The notes beneath the pieces are model-generated. The model was not told the origin of the DNA and ran no database searches. It saw nothing but the letters and a program-made list of their open reading frames with translations. A stretch of 64,000 nt of DNA, taken from assembly GCA_965199095.1 (NCBI GenBank), contig CBDAQM010000006.1, forward strand, positions 186,001 through 250,000, given 5' to 3'. Every line of letters begins with the position of its first letter. Position 1 is the first letter of the stretch. The stretch is from LMUY01 sp965199095. GTDB taxonomy: Bacteria > Pseudomonadota > Alphaproteobacteria > Acetobacterales > Acetobacteraceae. The position numbers and the translations under genes are program-made. Shown one piece after another: positions 17,713 through 27,200 of this stretch.

Positions 17713-18447
17713 TCACTCGATGAAGACGGCATAGTCGGTCAACGCCGCGCGCTCCGCCACCAAGGTGTTGGCGACCGCAGTGGCGTCTTCCCATCCCAGC
17801 GCCATCCCACACAGCACCATATCCTCTGGCGGCAGCGCCAACTCGCGGCGGATCGTCGCGTGGTAACTGGCGAAGGCGGCTTGCGGACAGGTGTCCAATG
17901 CGAAACCGCGCGCGGCAACCATGATGTTCTGCATGAACATGCCAAGGTCGATATAGGCGCCGAGCCCGAGCCGGCGGTCCATGGTAAAGATCATTCCCAC
18001 GGGTGCGCCGAAGAAGCTGAAATTCTGGTCGTGCCAGCCTCGCGCCCCCGCCCTGTCACCCTTGGCGATCCCGAGCAGGCCGTAGAGCTGCCATCCCACC
18101 GCCCGGCGACGGGACACGTACGGCTCCGGCATGTCTGGCGCATAATAGGGATACTCGGGCGTCGGTTCGGGCGCACCGGAGGACCGCTCCGCCATGATGG
18201 CCGCGACCAGCCGGGTGCGGGCTGCCCCCGTCAGCACATGGACACGCCAGGGCTGCGTGTTGGTGGCGCTCGGCGCCCGGGCGGCGGCGGTCAGGATCGT
18301 CTCGATGGTGGCGCGGTCGACCGGCGTGTCGCGGAAACCGCGAACGCTGCGCCGGGTGGTGATGGCTGCCAGCACGGCGTCCGCCGGGCTGAAGCTGGCG
18401 GTCGAGCCTGGTGCGCTTGCTATGGGACCCACTGCTTCACGCGCCAA
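17713..18447 (-). CDS. Nitroreductase-family FMN oxidoreductase
   Basis: Flavin oxidoreductase of 244 residues. The FMN-binding arginine cluster TTRRSVRGF, the ARAPSATNTQPW motif and the dimer-interface stretch YIDLGMFMQNIMVAARGFAL are typical of the family; the end AERAALTDYAVF is also usual. The start is TTG at 18447 with GGAG nine bases upstream. The natural substrate (nitroaromatic, quinone or other) is not predictable. The 130-base gap to the acyltransferase start contains nothing I recognise. Confidence 0.9.
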   Translation of the reverse strand: MAREAVGPIASAPGSTASFSPADAVLAAITTRRSVRGFRDTPVDRATIETILTAAARAPSATNTQPWRVHVLTGAARTRLVAAIMAERSSGAPEPTPEYPYYAPDMPEPYVSRRRAVGWQLYGLLGIAKGDRAGARGWHDQNFSFFGAPVGMIFTMDRRLGLGAYIDLGMFMQNIMVAARGFALDTCPQAAFASYHATIRRELALPPEDMVLCGMALGWEDATAVANTLVAERAALTDYAVFIE

Positions 18448-18535
18448 TTTGGAAGTCTCCGGGCTGTGACGATGCGATGGGGGAGGACAACGTCCGGTCC
18501 GCCTTGCGGTCGAGCAGCGGCATGCCGGCGCGGCG

Positions 18536-18742
18536 CTAGATCGCGACCATGACGTCGGACGCCTTGATCACCGCCATCGCGTCGTCACCGACCTTCAGCG
18601 CCAGATCGTCGATGGCCTCGTTGGTGATCGAGGAGTGGATCGTGACACCATGGCCGATATCGATGTGGACATGGCCCGTCGTTTGGCCCTTCACGACCAG
18701 GGTGATCTTGCCCTTGATCTGGTTGCGCGCGCTGAGCTTCAT
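18536..18742 (-). CDS. Molbindin-type molybdenum-pterin-binding protein (single Mop/TOBE domain)
   Basis: A 68-residue protein that is one complete Mop domain: MKLSARNQIKGKITLVVKG, then GHVHIDIGHGVTIHSSIT and the ending KASDVMVAI. Molbindins oligomerise to store or buffer molybdate or tungstate in the cytoplasm. Starting at the ATG at 18742 gives exactly the usual family length; a GTG nine bases upstream is possible. No molybdate transporter genes are adjacent. The gaps on both sides are under 100 bases and hold no recognisable signal. Confidence 0.88.
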   Translation of the reverse strand: MKLSARNQIKGKITLVVKGQTTGHVHIDIGHGVTIHSSITNEAIDDLALKVGDDAMAVIKASDVMVAI

Positions 18743-18802
18743 GACCGGCACCCATCGTTATGGATCGTCCCGATAGCGTAAAATCAGCCCGACGCACAGC
18801 CG

Positions 18803-19909
18803 TCAGCCCATCGCCCGCCCGTAGCGCATGGCGTGGCCGAGGCGGCTGGCGACCGAAGCGGCAGTGTCGCGAAGCGCAAGCAGCGGGCCGGCCTCCAGCC
18901 GAAGCCGGAACCGCTCGCACGTCTCCGCCAGGATGTCGGCAACATGCCCGTCGGGATCGCGATGCCCGGCGAGTTCGTTACACGGCGCCGGTTGGCTTGC
19001 CGCGACGCGGGCCGACCAGGTGTCGCCCCAGACATGCCGGGCGAACCGGTCATTGGCCTTGCTCCAATGGTGGGCCGCGACGGCGCGGGATGCGGCGTCC
19101 AGCCCCATGAAGGGCGCATCGTTGACGCCCCGCAGCCGGGCGGCCTCCTCCACGAACCGCGTGGCGTCGCGCGCGGCCGGCCCGAGCAGGAGGTGGCCGC
19201 CGCCACGGCGAAGTTGCCGCTCCACTTCGATGGCCACCGGGCCGGGACTGCGGTTCTCCACCAGCGCGAGGTCATCCGCCCCCATCATGCCGGCAAGTCG
19301 TGGCAAAAGCCCCAGTTCGGCAAAAACCCGCTCCACCAGCGGCCGGTCCGAGCTTGCGTCCCGGGTCGCCACCGCCGACATCCGATCCCCACAGGCGACG
19401 CGCCATCCCCGCAGCAACCGGGACAGGTCAAGCCTGGCCTGCCCGATCTCTGCCCGGAAATAGGGGGTGAACGGACGCCACTCCCGCAGGAACTGCATCC
19501 GCCAGGTGTAGCTGGAGTTCACCAGTTCGTCCTGCGGCTTCACGGTGACGAGGACTTCCATGGCGAAGCCATGCTGCGTGAACAGCGCGGCCAGGCGCTG
19601 CGGGACGCCGAGCCGGGGGGATGCGAGGCAAAGCCCCTCATACGACAGCAGCACGGTGTCGGCGTCCGTGCTGCCAAGCTGGGACGCAAGAGCGCCAAGG
19701 AGTTCGCTGCGTTCACTCCGCGGCCGCCGCCCGTCGAGCCCCTCGCCGAGATATTGATGGCTCAGATGCGGGATCGTCGCCGACCGCGGTGTCAGGTCCG
19801 GGTAAAGGATGCCCGCTTCGAGAAGCCGCGGCCGGAGCCCGAACAGCACCCGCTGCAGGGTCGTGGTGCCGGTGCGGGGAAGCCCGACATGGACGATCGC
19901 GCGGCGCAG
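18803..19909 (-). CDS. Sulfotransferase-like protein with P-loop, probable CTG start
   Basis: About 368 residues. The first ATG/GTG codon in frame is the GTG at 19849, but upstream of it the frame encodes RRAIVHVGLPRTGTTTLQ, a clear PAPS-binding (5'-PSB) motif of sulfotransferases. No ATG, GTG or TTG lies between that motif and the rkpG-like stop at 19921, so a CTG at 19909 is the likeliest start, 11 bases after the stop. Further features are VLLSYEGLCLASPRL and KPQDELVNSSYTWRMQ. As the third gene of the PKS operon it may sulfate the lipid or polysaccharide product; that role is inferred. Confidence 0.65.
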   Translation of the reverse strand: MRRAIVHVGLPRTGTTTLQRVLFGLRPRLLEAGILYPDLTPRSATIPHLSHQYLGEGLDGRRPRSERSELLGALASQLGSTDADTVLLSYEGLCLASPRLGVPQRLAALFTQHGFAMEVLVTVKPQDELVNSSYTWRMQFLREWRPFTPYFRAEIGQARLDLSRLLRGWRVACGDRMSAVATRDASSDRPLVERVFAELGLLPRLAGMMGADDLALVENRSPGPVAIEVERQLRRGGGHLLLGPAARDATRFVEEAARLRGVNDAPFMGLDAASRAVAAHHWSKANDRFARHVWGDTWSARVAASQPAPCNELAGHRDPDGHVADILAETCERFRLRLEAGPLLALRDTAASVASRLGHAMRYGRAMG

Positions 19910-19920
19910 CGACTTTACGG

Positions 19921-21282
19921 CTAGTCGGCAGCCAGGCGCAGCGCCAAAGCGGCCAGGTTGACGTTTTGGGACGACAGGTCCGCCAGGATGTCGGCGGTCT
20001 GCGCCACGACGCGGGCAAGCTGCTCCTTGCTGTGCAGCGAGGAGATGAAGAAGCGGAGTCGGGCAGACCGTTCCGGCACGGCCGGCTGCATGATCGGCTG
20101 CACGTTGATCCCCTGCTCGCGCAGCCGGTGCGCCGCCGTTGCGGCACGAATCGACCCGCCGGTCATGATCGGCACGATCGCAGCGCCGATCGACGGCCCG
20201 GTGTCCAACCCGGCCGCCTTCGCCTGCGCCAGAAAATACGCTGCGTTTTCAGCCAGCTTGTTGACGCGGTCCGGCTCCGTCCGCATCGCCTTCAAGGCCG
20301 CCAGCGCCGCCGCCGCCACGGGTGGCGACAGCCCGACGGAGTAGACGAAGCCCGGGGCCGAGCAGCGGAGATAATCGATCAGCGTGCGCGACCCGACGAC
20401 GTAGCCGCCGCATGCCGACAGCGTCTTGCTGAGCGTGCCCATCCATAAATCGACCTCGCTGGGATCGATGCCGGCATGCTCGGCAATCCCCAGCCCCGTC
20501 GCGCCCAGCACACCCAGCGAATGCGCCTCATCCACCATCAGGCTCGCGCGATGGCGTCGCACCACCTGTATAACCCCTGCGAGGTCCGGCACGTCGCCAT
20601 CCATGCTGTAATGGCCCTCGACGATCACCAGCACCCGCTTCACCGTCGGCCGCACCCGGGCCAGCAGCCGGTCCAACTCGGCCAGGTCGTTGTGCGGGAA
20701 CGGCACCCGATGGGCGCCGGACAGCAGCGCCCCTTGCAGGATGCTGTTGTGGCTAAGCGAATCATGCACCACGGCATCTTCCGGCCCAACCAGGTGGCCG
20801 ATGACGGTGACGTTGGTGGCGTGGCCGCTCACCATCGTTACCGCGTCTTCTGCGCCATAAACTTCGGCCAGCGCAGCCTCCAACTCGCGATGGATCGGCC
20901 GCTCGCCCGAGACCAGCCGACTGGCCGAGACGGAGGTGCCGTAGCGGTCGATCGCCTGCTTGGCGGCGTCGCTGACCCGTGGATCGCCGTTCAGGCCGAG
21001 ATAGTTGTAGGAGACGAAATTGTCGTAGCTGCGGTTTTCGATGGTGGTGACGGCGCCGGCGATTCCGGAATGCACGCGGAAATACGGGTTCTCGATCTCC
21101 AGCGCGACGCCGGCGCGGCGGATCAAATCGAGGTTCGCCCACACTTCCGGGTCGCCAAGGGCCGGCGCCGCATCGCGGGCGGGGAGCGGTGCGGCCGTCC
21201 GGGGTGATGCGCCGGGGCGGGTCGCGAGCCGGGCCATCAGCCTGGATTTCGCGTCCGCCGTCAGGCCGAACAAACCGCTCAT
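19921..21282 (-). CDS. Alpha-oxoamine synthase family PLP enzyme (RkpG-like)
   Basis: Fold-type I PLP enzyme of 453 residues, in the family of 8-amino-7-oxononanoate synthase and serine palmitoyltransferase, with an N-terminal extension of about 60 residues. The Schiff-base lysine is in MGTLSKTLSACGG; the PLP ring stacks on the His in MVSGHATNVT, and MVDEAHSLGVLG supplies the phosphate and nitrogen contacts. The start overlaps the PKS stop (ATGA). The PKS has no thioesterase, so this enzyme could off-load the acyl chain by decarboxylative condensation with an amino acid, or act as the acyltransferase described for RkpG. I favour the rkpG homology because of the flanking genes. Confidence 0.88.
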   Translation of the reverse strand: MSGLFGLTADAKSRLMARLATRPGASPRTAAPLPARDAAPALGDPEVWANLDLIRRAGVALEIENPYFRVHSGIAGAVTTIENRSYDNFVSYNYLGLNGDPRVSDAAKQAIDRYGTSVSASRLVSGERPIHRELEAALAEVYGAEDAVTMVSGHATNVTVIGHLVGPEDAVVHDSLSHNSILQGALLSGAHRVPFPHNDLAELDRLLARVRPTVKRVLVIVEGHYSMDGDVPDLAGVIQVVRRHRASLMVDEAHSLGVLGATGLGIAEHAGIDPSEVDLWMGTLSKTLSACGGYVVGSRTLIDYLRCSAPGFVYSVGLSPPVAAAALAALKAMRTEPDRVNKLAENAAYFLAQAKAAGLDTGPSIGAAIVPIMTGGSIRAATAAHRLREQGINVQPIMQPAVPERSARLRFFISSLHSKEQLARVVAQTADILADLSSQNVNLAALALRLAAD

Positions 21283-24200
21283 GGCGATACCGCGGCGGCG
21301 GCGGCATAGGAATGCTCGACCGGGCCAGGCTCCGCCCCAGGCTCAAACCGGTTGATGCGTTCCGCCAGCATGGCGGCCTTGTCCTGCGGCTCCTCCGGCG
21401 CGTCCTTCACGCCGATCGACCGCGCCATGCGGCCGGCCAGCGCCCACAGCGAGGCACCGTCCGACAGCGCCAGCACGGGGATCGACAGGCCGAACCGCTG
21501 TTCCACCGCCAGGCGCAGCTCCACCGCCATCAGGCTGTCCATGCCGAGTTCCGCTAGCGGCCGGTGTACTTCGATCGACGCCTGCGACGTCTTCATGATG
21601 CGCGCCACTTCCTCGGACAGCAGCGCGCTCAGCTTCGCCTGGGCGACTTCCGGCGTGCTGTTCTCCAGCAACTCGCGCAAATCCACTTCGGCCGCTGGTT
21701 CGGCGATGCCGCCATGCAGCTCCGCGAACAAAGGCGTCCGCAGCAAGGGCAGGCTGGTGGCCAGCGTGCCCCAGCGGACATCTGCAAACCCCACGACCGG
21801 CAGGCCGGCCGCCAGCAGCGTGGGCAGCGCCGCCAACGCCTCGGCCGCCGTGGCGAAGTGTCCCCCCATGCGGCGGGACAGCAGCTTGGCCACGCCGGGT
21901 TCGCGCGCGAGGTAGCCCGCATCGCCGATCGGCCCCCACTGCACGGCCAGGGCGGGAAGACCCTCACGAAGGCGTCGCTCCACCACGGCCTCGGCGGCGG
22001 AGTTGGCGGCGATGTAATTCGCCTGGCCCGGATTGCCGAGCACCGTGGTCACGGAGGAGAACACGACGAACAAGCCGATCGGGTCATGCCGCGTCAGCCG
22101 GTCCAGCAACTCGACGCCGCCGAGCTTCGGACGCAGCGCCCGGCCGAACCGGTCCTCGTCCAGGTCGGACAGGATCGCGTCGTCCATGACCACGGCGGCA
22201 TGGATCACGCCCCCAAGCGGCGGCATCGTGCTGCGAACGGCGTCGAGCACGCCACCCAAGGCCGCCTCATCCGCCACGTCGCACTTGAACGCCTCGACCT
22301 GCACGCCCGTCTCGCGCAGTTCGTCCAGCACCGGCTGCGCCTCGGCGGTGTCGGCGCCGCGCCGGCTGAGCAACGCCAGGTGACGCACGCCCTGCCCGGC
22401 CAGCCAGCGTGCCGCCTCCAGCCCGAAGCCGTTTGCGCCGCCCGTGACGATGTAGGTTTGATTGGCCCGCAGGCTGAGTGCCGGGGGCGGGGTCAACGCG
22501 GGTCGGATTGCGGGCGCCGCCGCTCCCTGCCCCATCGCCAGCACGATCTTGCCGATATGGCCGGAGGCTTGCATCAGCCGGAACGCCTCCGGCACATCCG
22601 CGGCGTCGAACGCCCGGTATGGCAGCGGCCGCAAGGCGCCGTCCTCCATCAGGCCGGCGACCTCGGCGAACAACGCCGCCGCCAAGGCCGGGCGACGGAG
22701 CGGGAGCTGGTCGGCATCGACCCCGAAATACGAGACGTTGTGCCGGAACGGGCGCAAACCGACGGCGGTGTTGCCGTAGAAATCCCGCTTGCCGAGTTCG
22801 AGGAACCGGCCGAACGGCCGCAACAGCCCCAGGCTGAGTTCCATCGCCTCGCCGCTGACCGAGTTCAGCACGACGTCCACGCCCTTCCCATCGGTCAGCC
22901 GTAGCACTTCGTCGGCGAAGCTCAGGCTGCGGCTGTCCAGCACGGCGTCCACGCCCAGGCGGCGCAGCATGGCGCGTTTCGCCGGCGAGCCGGCCGTGGC
23001 GAACACGGTGGCGCCCTTCAGCCGCGCATACTGGATCGCCGCCAGGCCGACGCCGCCCGCTCCGCCATGCACCAGCACCCGCTCGCCGGGCTGCAGTTGC
23101 GCCAAGTGGCCGAGCGAATACGCCACGGTCAGGAACGCCACCGGCACCGTTGCGGCCGCGGCGAACTCCATCTGTGCAGGCATCCGCATGACGGCGTGCG
23201 CGGCGGTGACGGCGTGGCTGCCCAGCGACGCCGGGGCGAAGGCCATGACCCGGTCGCCAGCGGCGAAGCCATCCACGCCCTCCCCCACCGCCGACACCAC
23301 GCCGGCGCATTCCAGCCCCAGGGTCGGCCCGGCAAAACCGTCGAGCAAGGCCTCGTCCGGCAGCAATCCCATCGCCCACATCACGTCGCGGAAATTCAGC
23401 CCCGCCGCGCGGACCTGGATGGCCACTTGCCCGGGACAGGGCACCGCGGGTGACGCGATCTTCTCCCAGCCGAGCGTGTCGAGCAGACCCGGACGCCCGA
23501 CCGTCAACCGCAACGCTCCGCCAGCGCCCTCGCCAGACGTCGGCCGGGGAAGGCCGAGGCGGATCCGGGGCACCAGGCGTCCCTCGGCCGACCAGGCCAC
23601 TTCCGCCTCCGCATCAGGATGCAGGAGTTCGAACGCGGCACGCGATGCCGCCTCGCCAGCCGCCAGGCCGGGGTCGAGCCGGACCAGCCGGCATGTCACG
23701 TCAGGGCTTTCGTTCGCCATCACGCGACGCAAACCGGCAAGAGCGGCGGTCGACGGGCTGACCGATCCAGCGTCACGCGCCAGCAGCGTGATCCGGCCCC
23801 TCGCCTGCACCGCCTCGGAGCATCGCGCCAGCCGATCCAGCCAGGTGGCAATCGGCGGCAAAGCCTCCGGCAACAGGAAAACGATATCGGTCGGGGCGAA
23901 GTCCGGGTTGCTCTGCAATCCCGCCAGCGTGTCGGGCGCGCATTGGGCGACCTTGGCGGAGCAGGCTACCAGCGCCTCCGCCAGCTCGGCGGCAAAGGCA
24001 TCGTCGGGCATGGCGACCAGCAGCAATTCGGCACGCAGTTCGCTCGGCGTGGCCGCTGCGGGCGCCTGCGCCCCGATCAAGCCGGCCGGCCATGACCCGC
24101 TGACCGGCCGCCAGTCCGTATCCAGGCCGCCGGCGGAGGCGAGCGCGGCGCACCAGTCAGCGCCCTCGCGCAGGCGGTCCGCAGTGTCGGGCCAGATCAT

Positions 24201-27200
24201 CGACCAGGTCCGGGTGGGCGTGGGCTCCAGCAGCAAGACCAGACCACCCGGCGCCAGATGAAGCAGCGCGGCCAGATCCTCGGTCAGCAAGCCGCCCATG
24301 GCGAATGGGCAGAAGCCGATGATGAGGTCATAGCTCCCAGCCTCGCCGGGAACGCGATCTGCCGGCCAGCACATTGCCTTGGCATCCGGAAATCTGGTCA
24401 GGGCCCGGGCGAGCGCCGGTTCATCGGCCGAACGGGTCACGGCGTCCAGGTGGAGCCCGGTGACCCCGCGCATCGCCAGCGTGCGCAGCAGCGCACGGGA
24501 GAAGCTGCCCCGCGAGGCGCCGACTTGCAGCACCCGCAGCGGCTGCCCGGCTGGCCAGGCGCCGGCCACCCGTTCGACCGCCGCGATCAGCGCGTCGCTG
24601 GCGGCGATCCCGGCCGGCGAGCTGTGCAGGAACTGCTCGGCGAGGGCCGCCGCCGGTGCTGCCTCCAGGGCCATGCCGCCGCGGAGCTGATCACCCAGAT
24701 GCTCGGCCGCGGACGCGAGCAGGGCCGCATCCGCCACCGCGCCGGGCGTGTCGAACACCAAGGTGCGCAGGATGTCATCGGCCGCCGGCGCTTCGGCCTC
24801 GACCAGGCGCCACGTGTCGCCCTGGGCTTCGACCAGCCCGTCCGCCTCCAGCCACTGCAAGATCCGGTGGAACACCGGACGGCCGGCAGCGGCCAGCTTT
24901 CCACCCGGCGCAAAGCTGGTGGCGGTGAATGGCTGTGTCGGGTCAGGCAGGGCGGCGCGTATGGCCTCGTCGGCCGCAGACGCGGCAAACGCCTCCGCCA
25001 GCAGCACGGATTCGTGTGGGCCCGTGTCCTCGCTGCCGGCGCCCAACGCCGCCGACACCATCGCGCCGGCAAGGCCGGCAAGTCGCGGGTCCGGGCTGAT
25101 CACCTGGACGGTGTGGAACAACCGGCCATCCCGCGAGGCTTCACCCGGCCCCAGCGCCACCCGCACGAACCAGCAATCGAGCGCCTCCGCCACGATCTCG
25201 CCGGCGGCATCAAGCAGGACGATATCCGCGTTCACCGATCGCGGTCCGACGCGGGTGATGTGCAGCCGCGCCGTCGCGGGCACGGCGCCAGCGGACCGCA
25301 GCAGCCGCAAGCGCCCGAACCGCCACGGCAGGACGCCATCGCCGGCCGGCAGCAGCCGCGCGGCAAGCGCCACCAGGCCCTGGAACGCACCATCCAGCAA
25401 CGTTGGCGGCAGCAACATACCCGTGACGGACGGCTCGTCCGCCGCCGCAACCAGGCGGACGTCCGCACGCGGTGAGTCCGTCGCCGTGTCGACACAGGCG
25501 ACCTTCTGGAAGGCCGGCCCGTATTGCAGGCCAAGCCGGGCCGCATGAGGATAAAGTTCCGCCGCGTCCATGCGGGTCGCCCCGCTGCCGACCGGCTCAG
25601 GCGCGAGCCGCATCGGCAGCACCGATGCCGCAACGCCGAGCCGGCCGGAGGCATGCAGGACCCATGCTTCATCGGACAGCCGGGGACGGGACGAGATCTC
25701 AAACCCGCTGCCGCTGCCGGCCGTCGACACACGCAGGCGAACCTCGCGCAGCAGCCCGCTCTCAAAGGTCAGCGGACGCGAAATCTCCAGGTCCAGCAGT
25801 TCGAGGGCATCTGCTTTCGGATGACCGGCCCGGGCGGCTGCGAACGCCATCTCGATAAGGGCGGCCGCGGGCGCCACGGGCGCGCCACCCACGACGTGAT
25901 CGGCAAGCCAGGTCTGCAATGACGGCCCCAGATGATTCAACCATTCCGTCGCCGTGGCGCGGTTGCCCGAGCATGCCCCCAACAAGGGATGATCCAGCGC
26001 GATGGTGGCGACATCCGTCGACTCGACGGTGCGGCCGAGCCAGTGCGTCGAGCGCTGCCAGGGATAGGTCGGCAATCCGTGATGCCGGCGCGGCCCGGAG
26101 AACATCTCCGCAAGCCGGATGTCGCATCCCGCCACGTGGCAGCGCGCCGCGGCTACGGCGATGACGTCGCGCCCTTTAGGCGCACGGCGGGTCAAGGTGG
26201 GCAGCACGCGACCGGCCGCATCCACCTGCCGCAGCGCGTCGTGGACATAGGCCTGCAAGACCGGCTGCGGCCCGATTTCGATGAAGATGCGCACGCCCTG
26301 CGCCACGAGGTCAGCCGCCGCCTGCGAAAACAGCACGGGATCCCGAACGTTGCGCCACCAATACGCGCCGTCCAACCGGGCTCCCTTTGCAAGGCTGCCG
26401 CCCGCCACGGTCGAGATGAAGCCGGATGAACACGCCGGGGGCGCCAGATCCGCCAGTTCGGCAAGCAACGGCCGCTCGATCGGGTCCATGGAGGCGCTGT
26501 GGAACGCGTGGTCCAGGTCCAGCGCGGTGAAGGGCACACGCTCCCGCTCCGCCCGCTTGGCCAATGCGTCGAGCGCTTCAGCCGGCCCGGCGACCGTGAT
26601 CGCGCTTGACGCGTTGAAAGCGGCGAACTCCAGGGAGCTATCCGCCAGCAACTGCTTGGCCCGGGCGTGTGGCACGCCCAGCACGCCCATCCGTCCATGG
26701 CCGGCTGTCTGGGACTGGAGCTGGCTGCGCGCCGCGATCACCCGGCATGCCTGCTCCAGGTTGAGCGACCCGGATGCCCAGGCGGCCGCCACCTCGCCGA
26801 CGCTGTGGCCCATGAAGTAGTCGGCCTTGACCCCTGCGGCCCGGATGCTGCTGACGGTCGCGACCTGGGTGGCGAACAGCAGCGGTTGCGCAACGCTGGT
26901 GTCATGCATGGCCTGCTCGTCGGCGGTGGTCAGCCGGTCCAGCACCGACCAGCCCAGCATCGGCTGCAGCAGGTGGTCAACCTCGACCAGGGTCTCGCGG
27001 AACACCGGATTGTGGTCGGATGCAGCCAGGCCCATTCCGGCCCACTGGCTGCCATTCCCCGAGAAGACGAAGGCGGTCTTGCCGGCCACCGCCGTGCCGG
27101 CGGCGACGTCGTGACTGCCGCGGCCATCCAGCCATTCCGTCAGCGCGGTGACGAGGGCCTCGTTCGTGGGGCCGGAGACGACCAGGCGGTGCTTATGCTG

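Noticed and set aside
21279..21560. Thioesterase domain at the PKS C-terminus
   Set aside because: After the ACP only a short linker remains, and no GxSxG motif is present.
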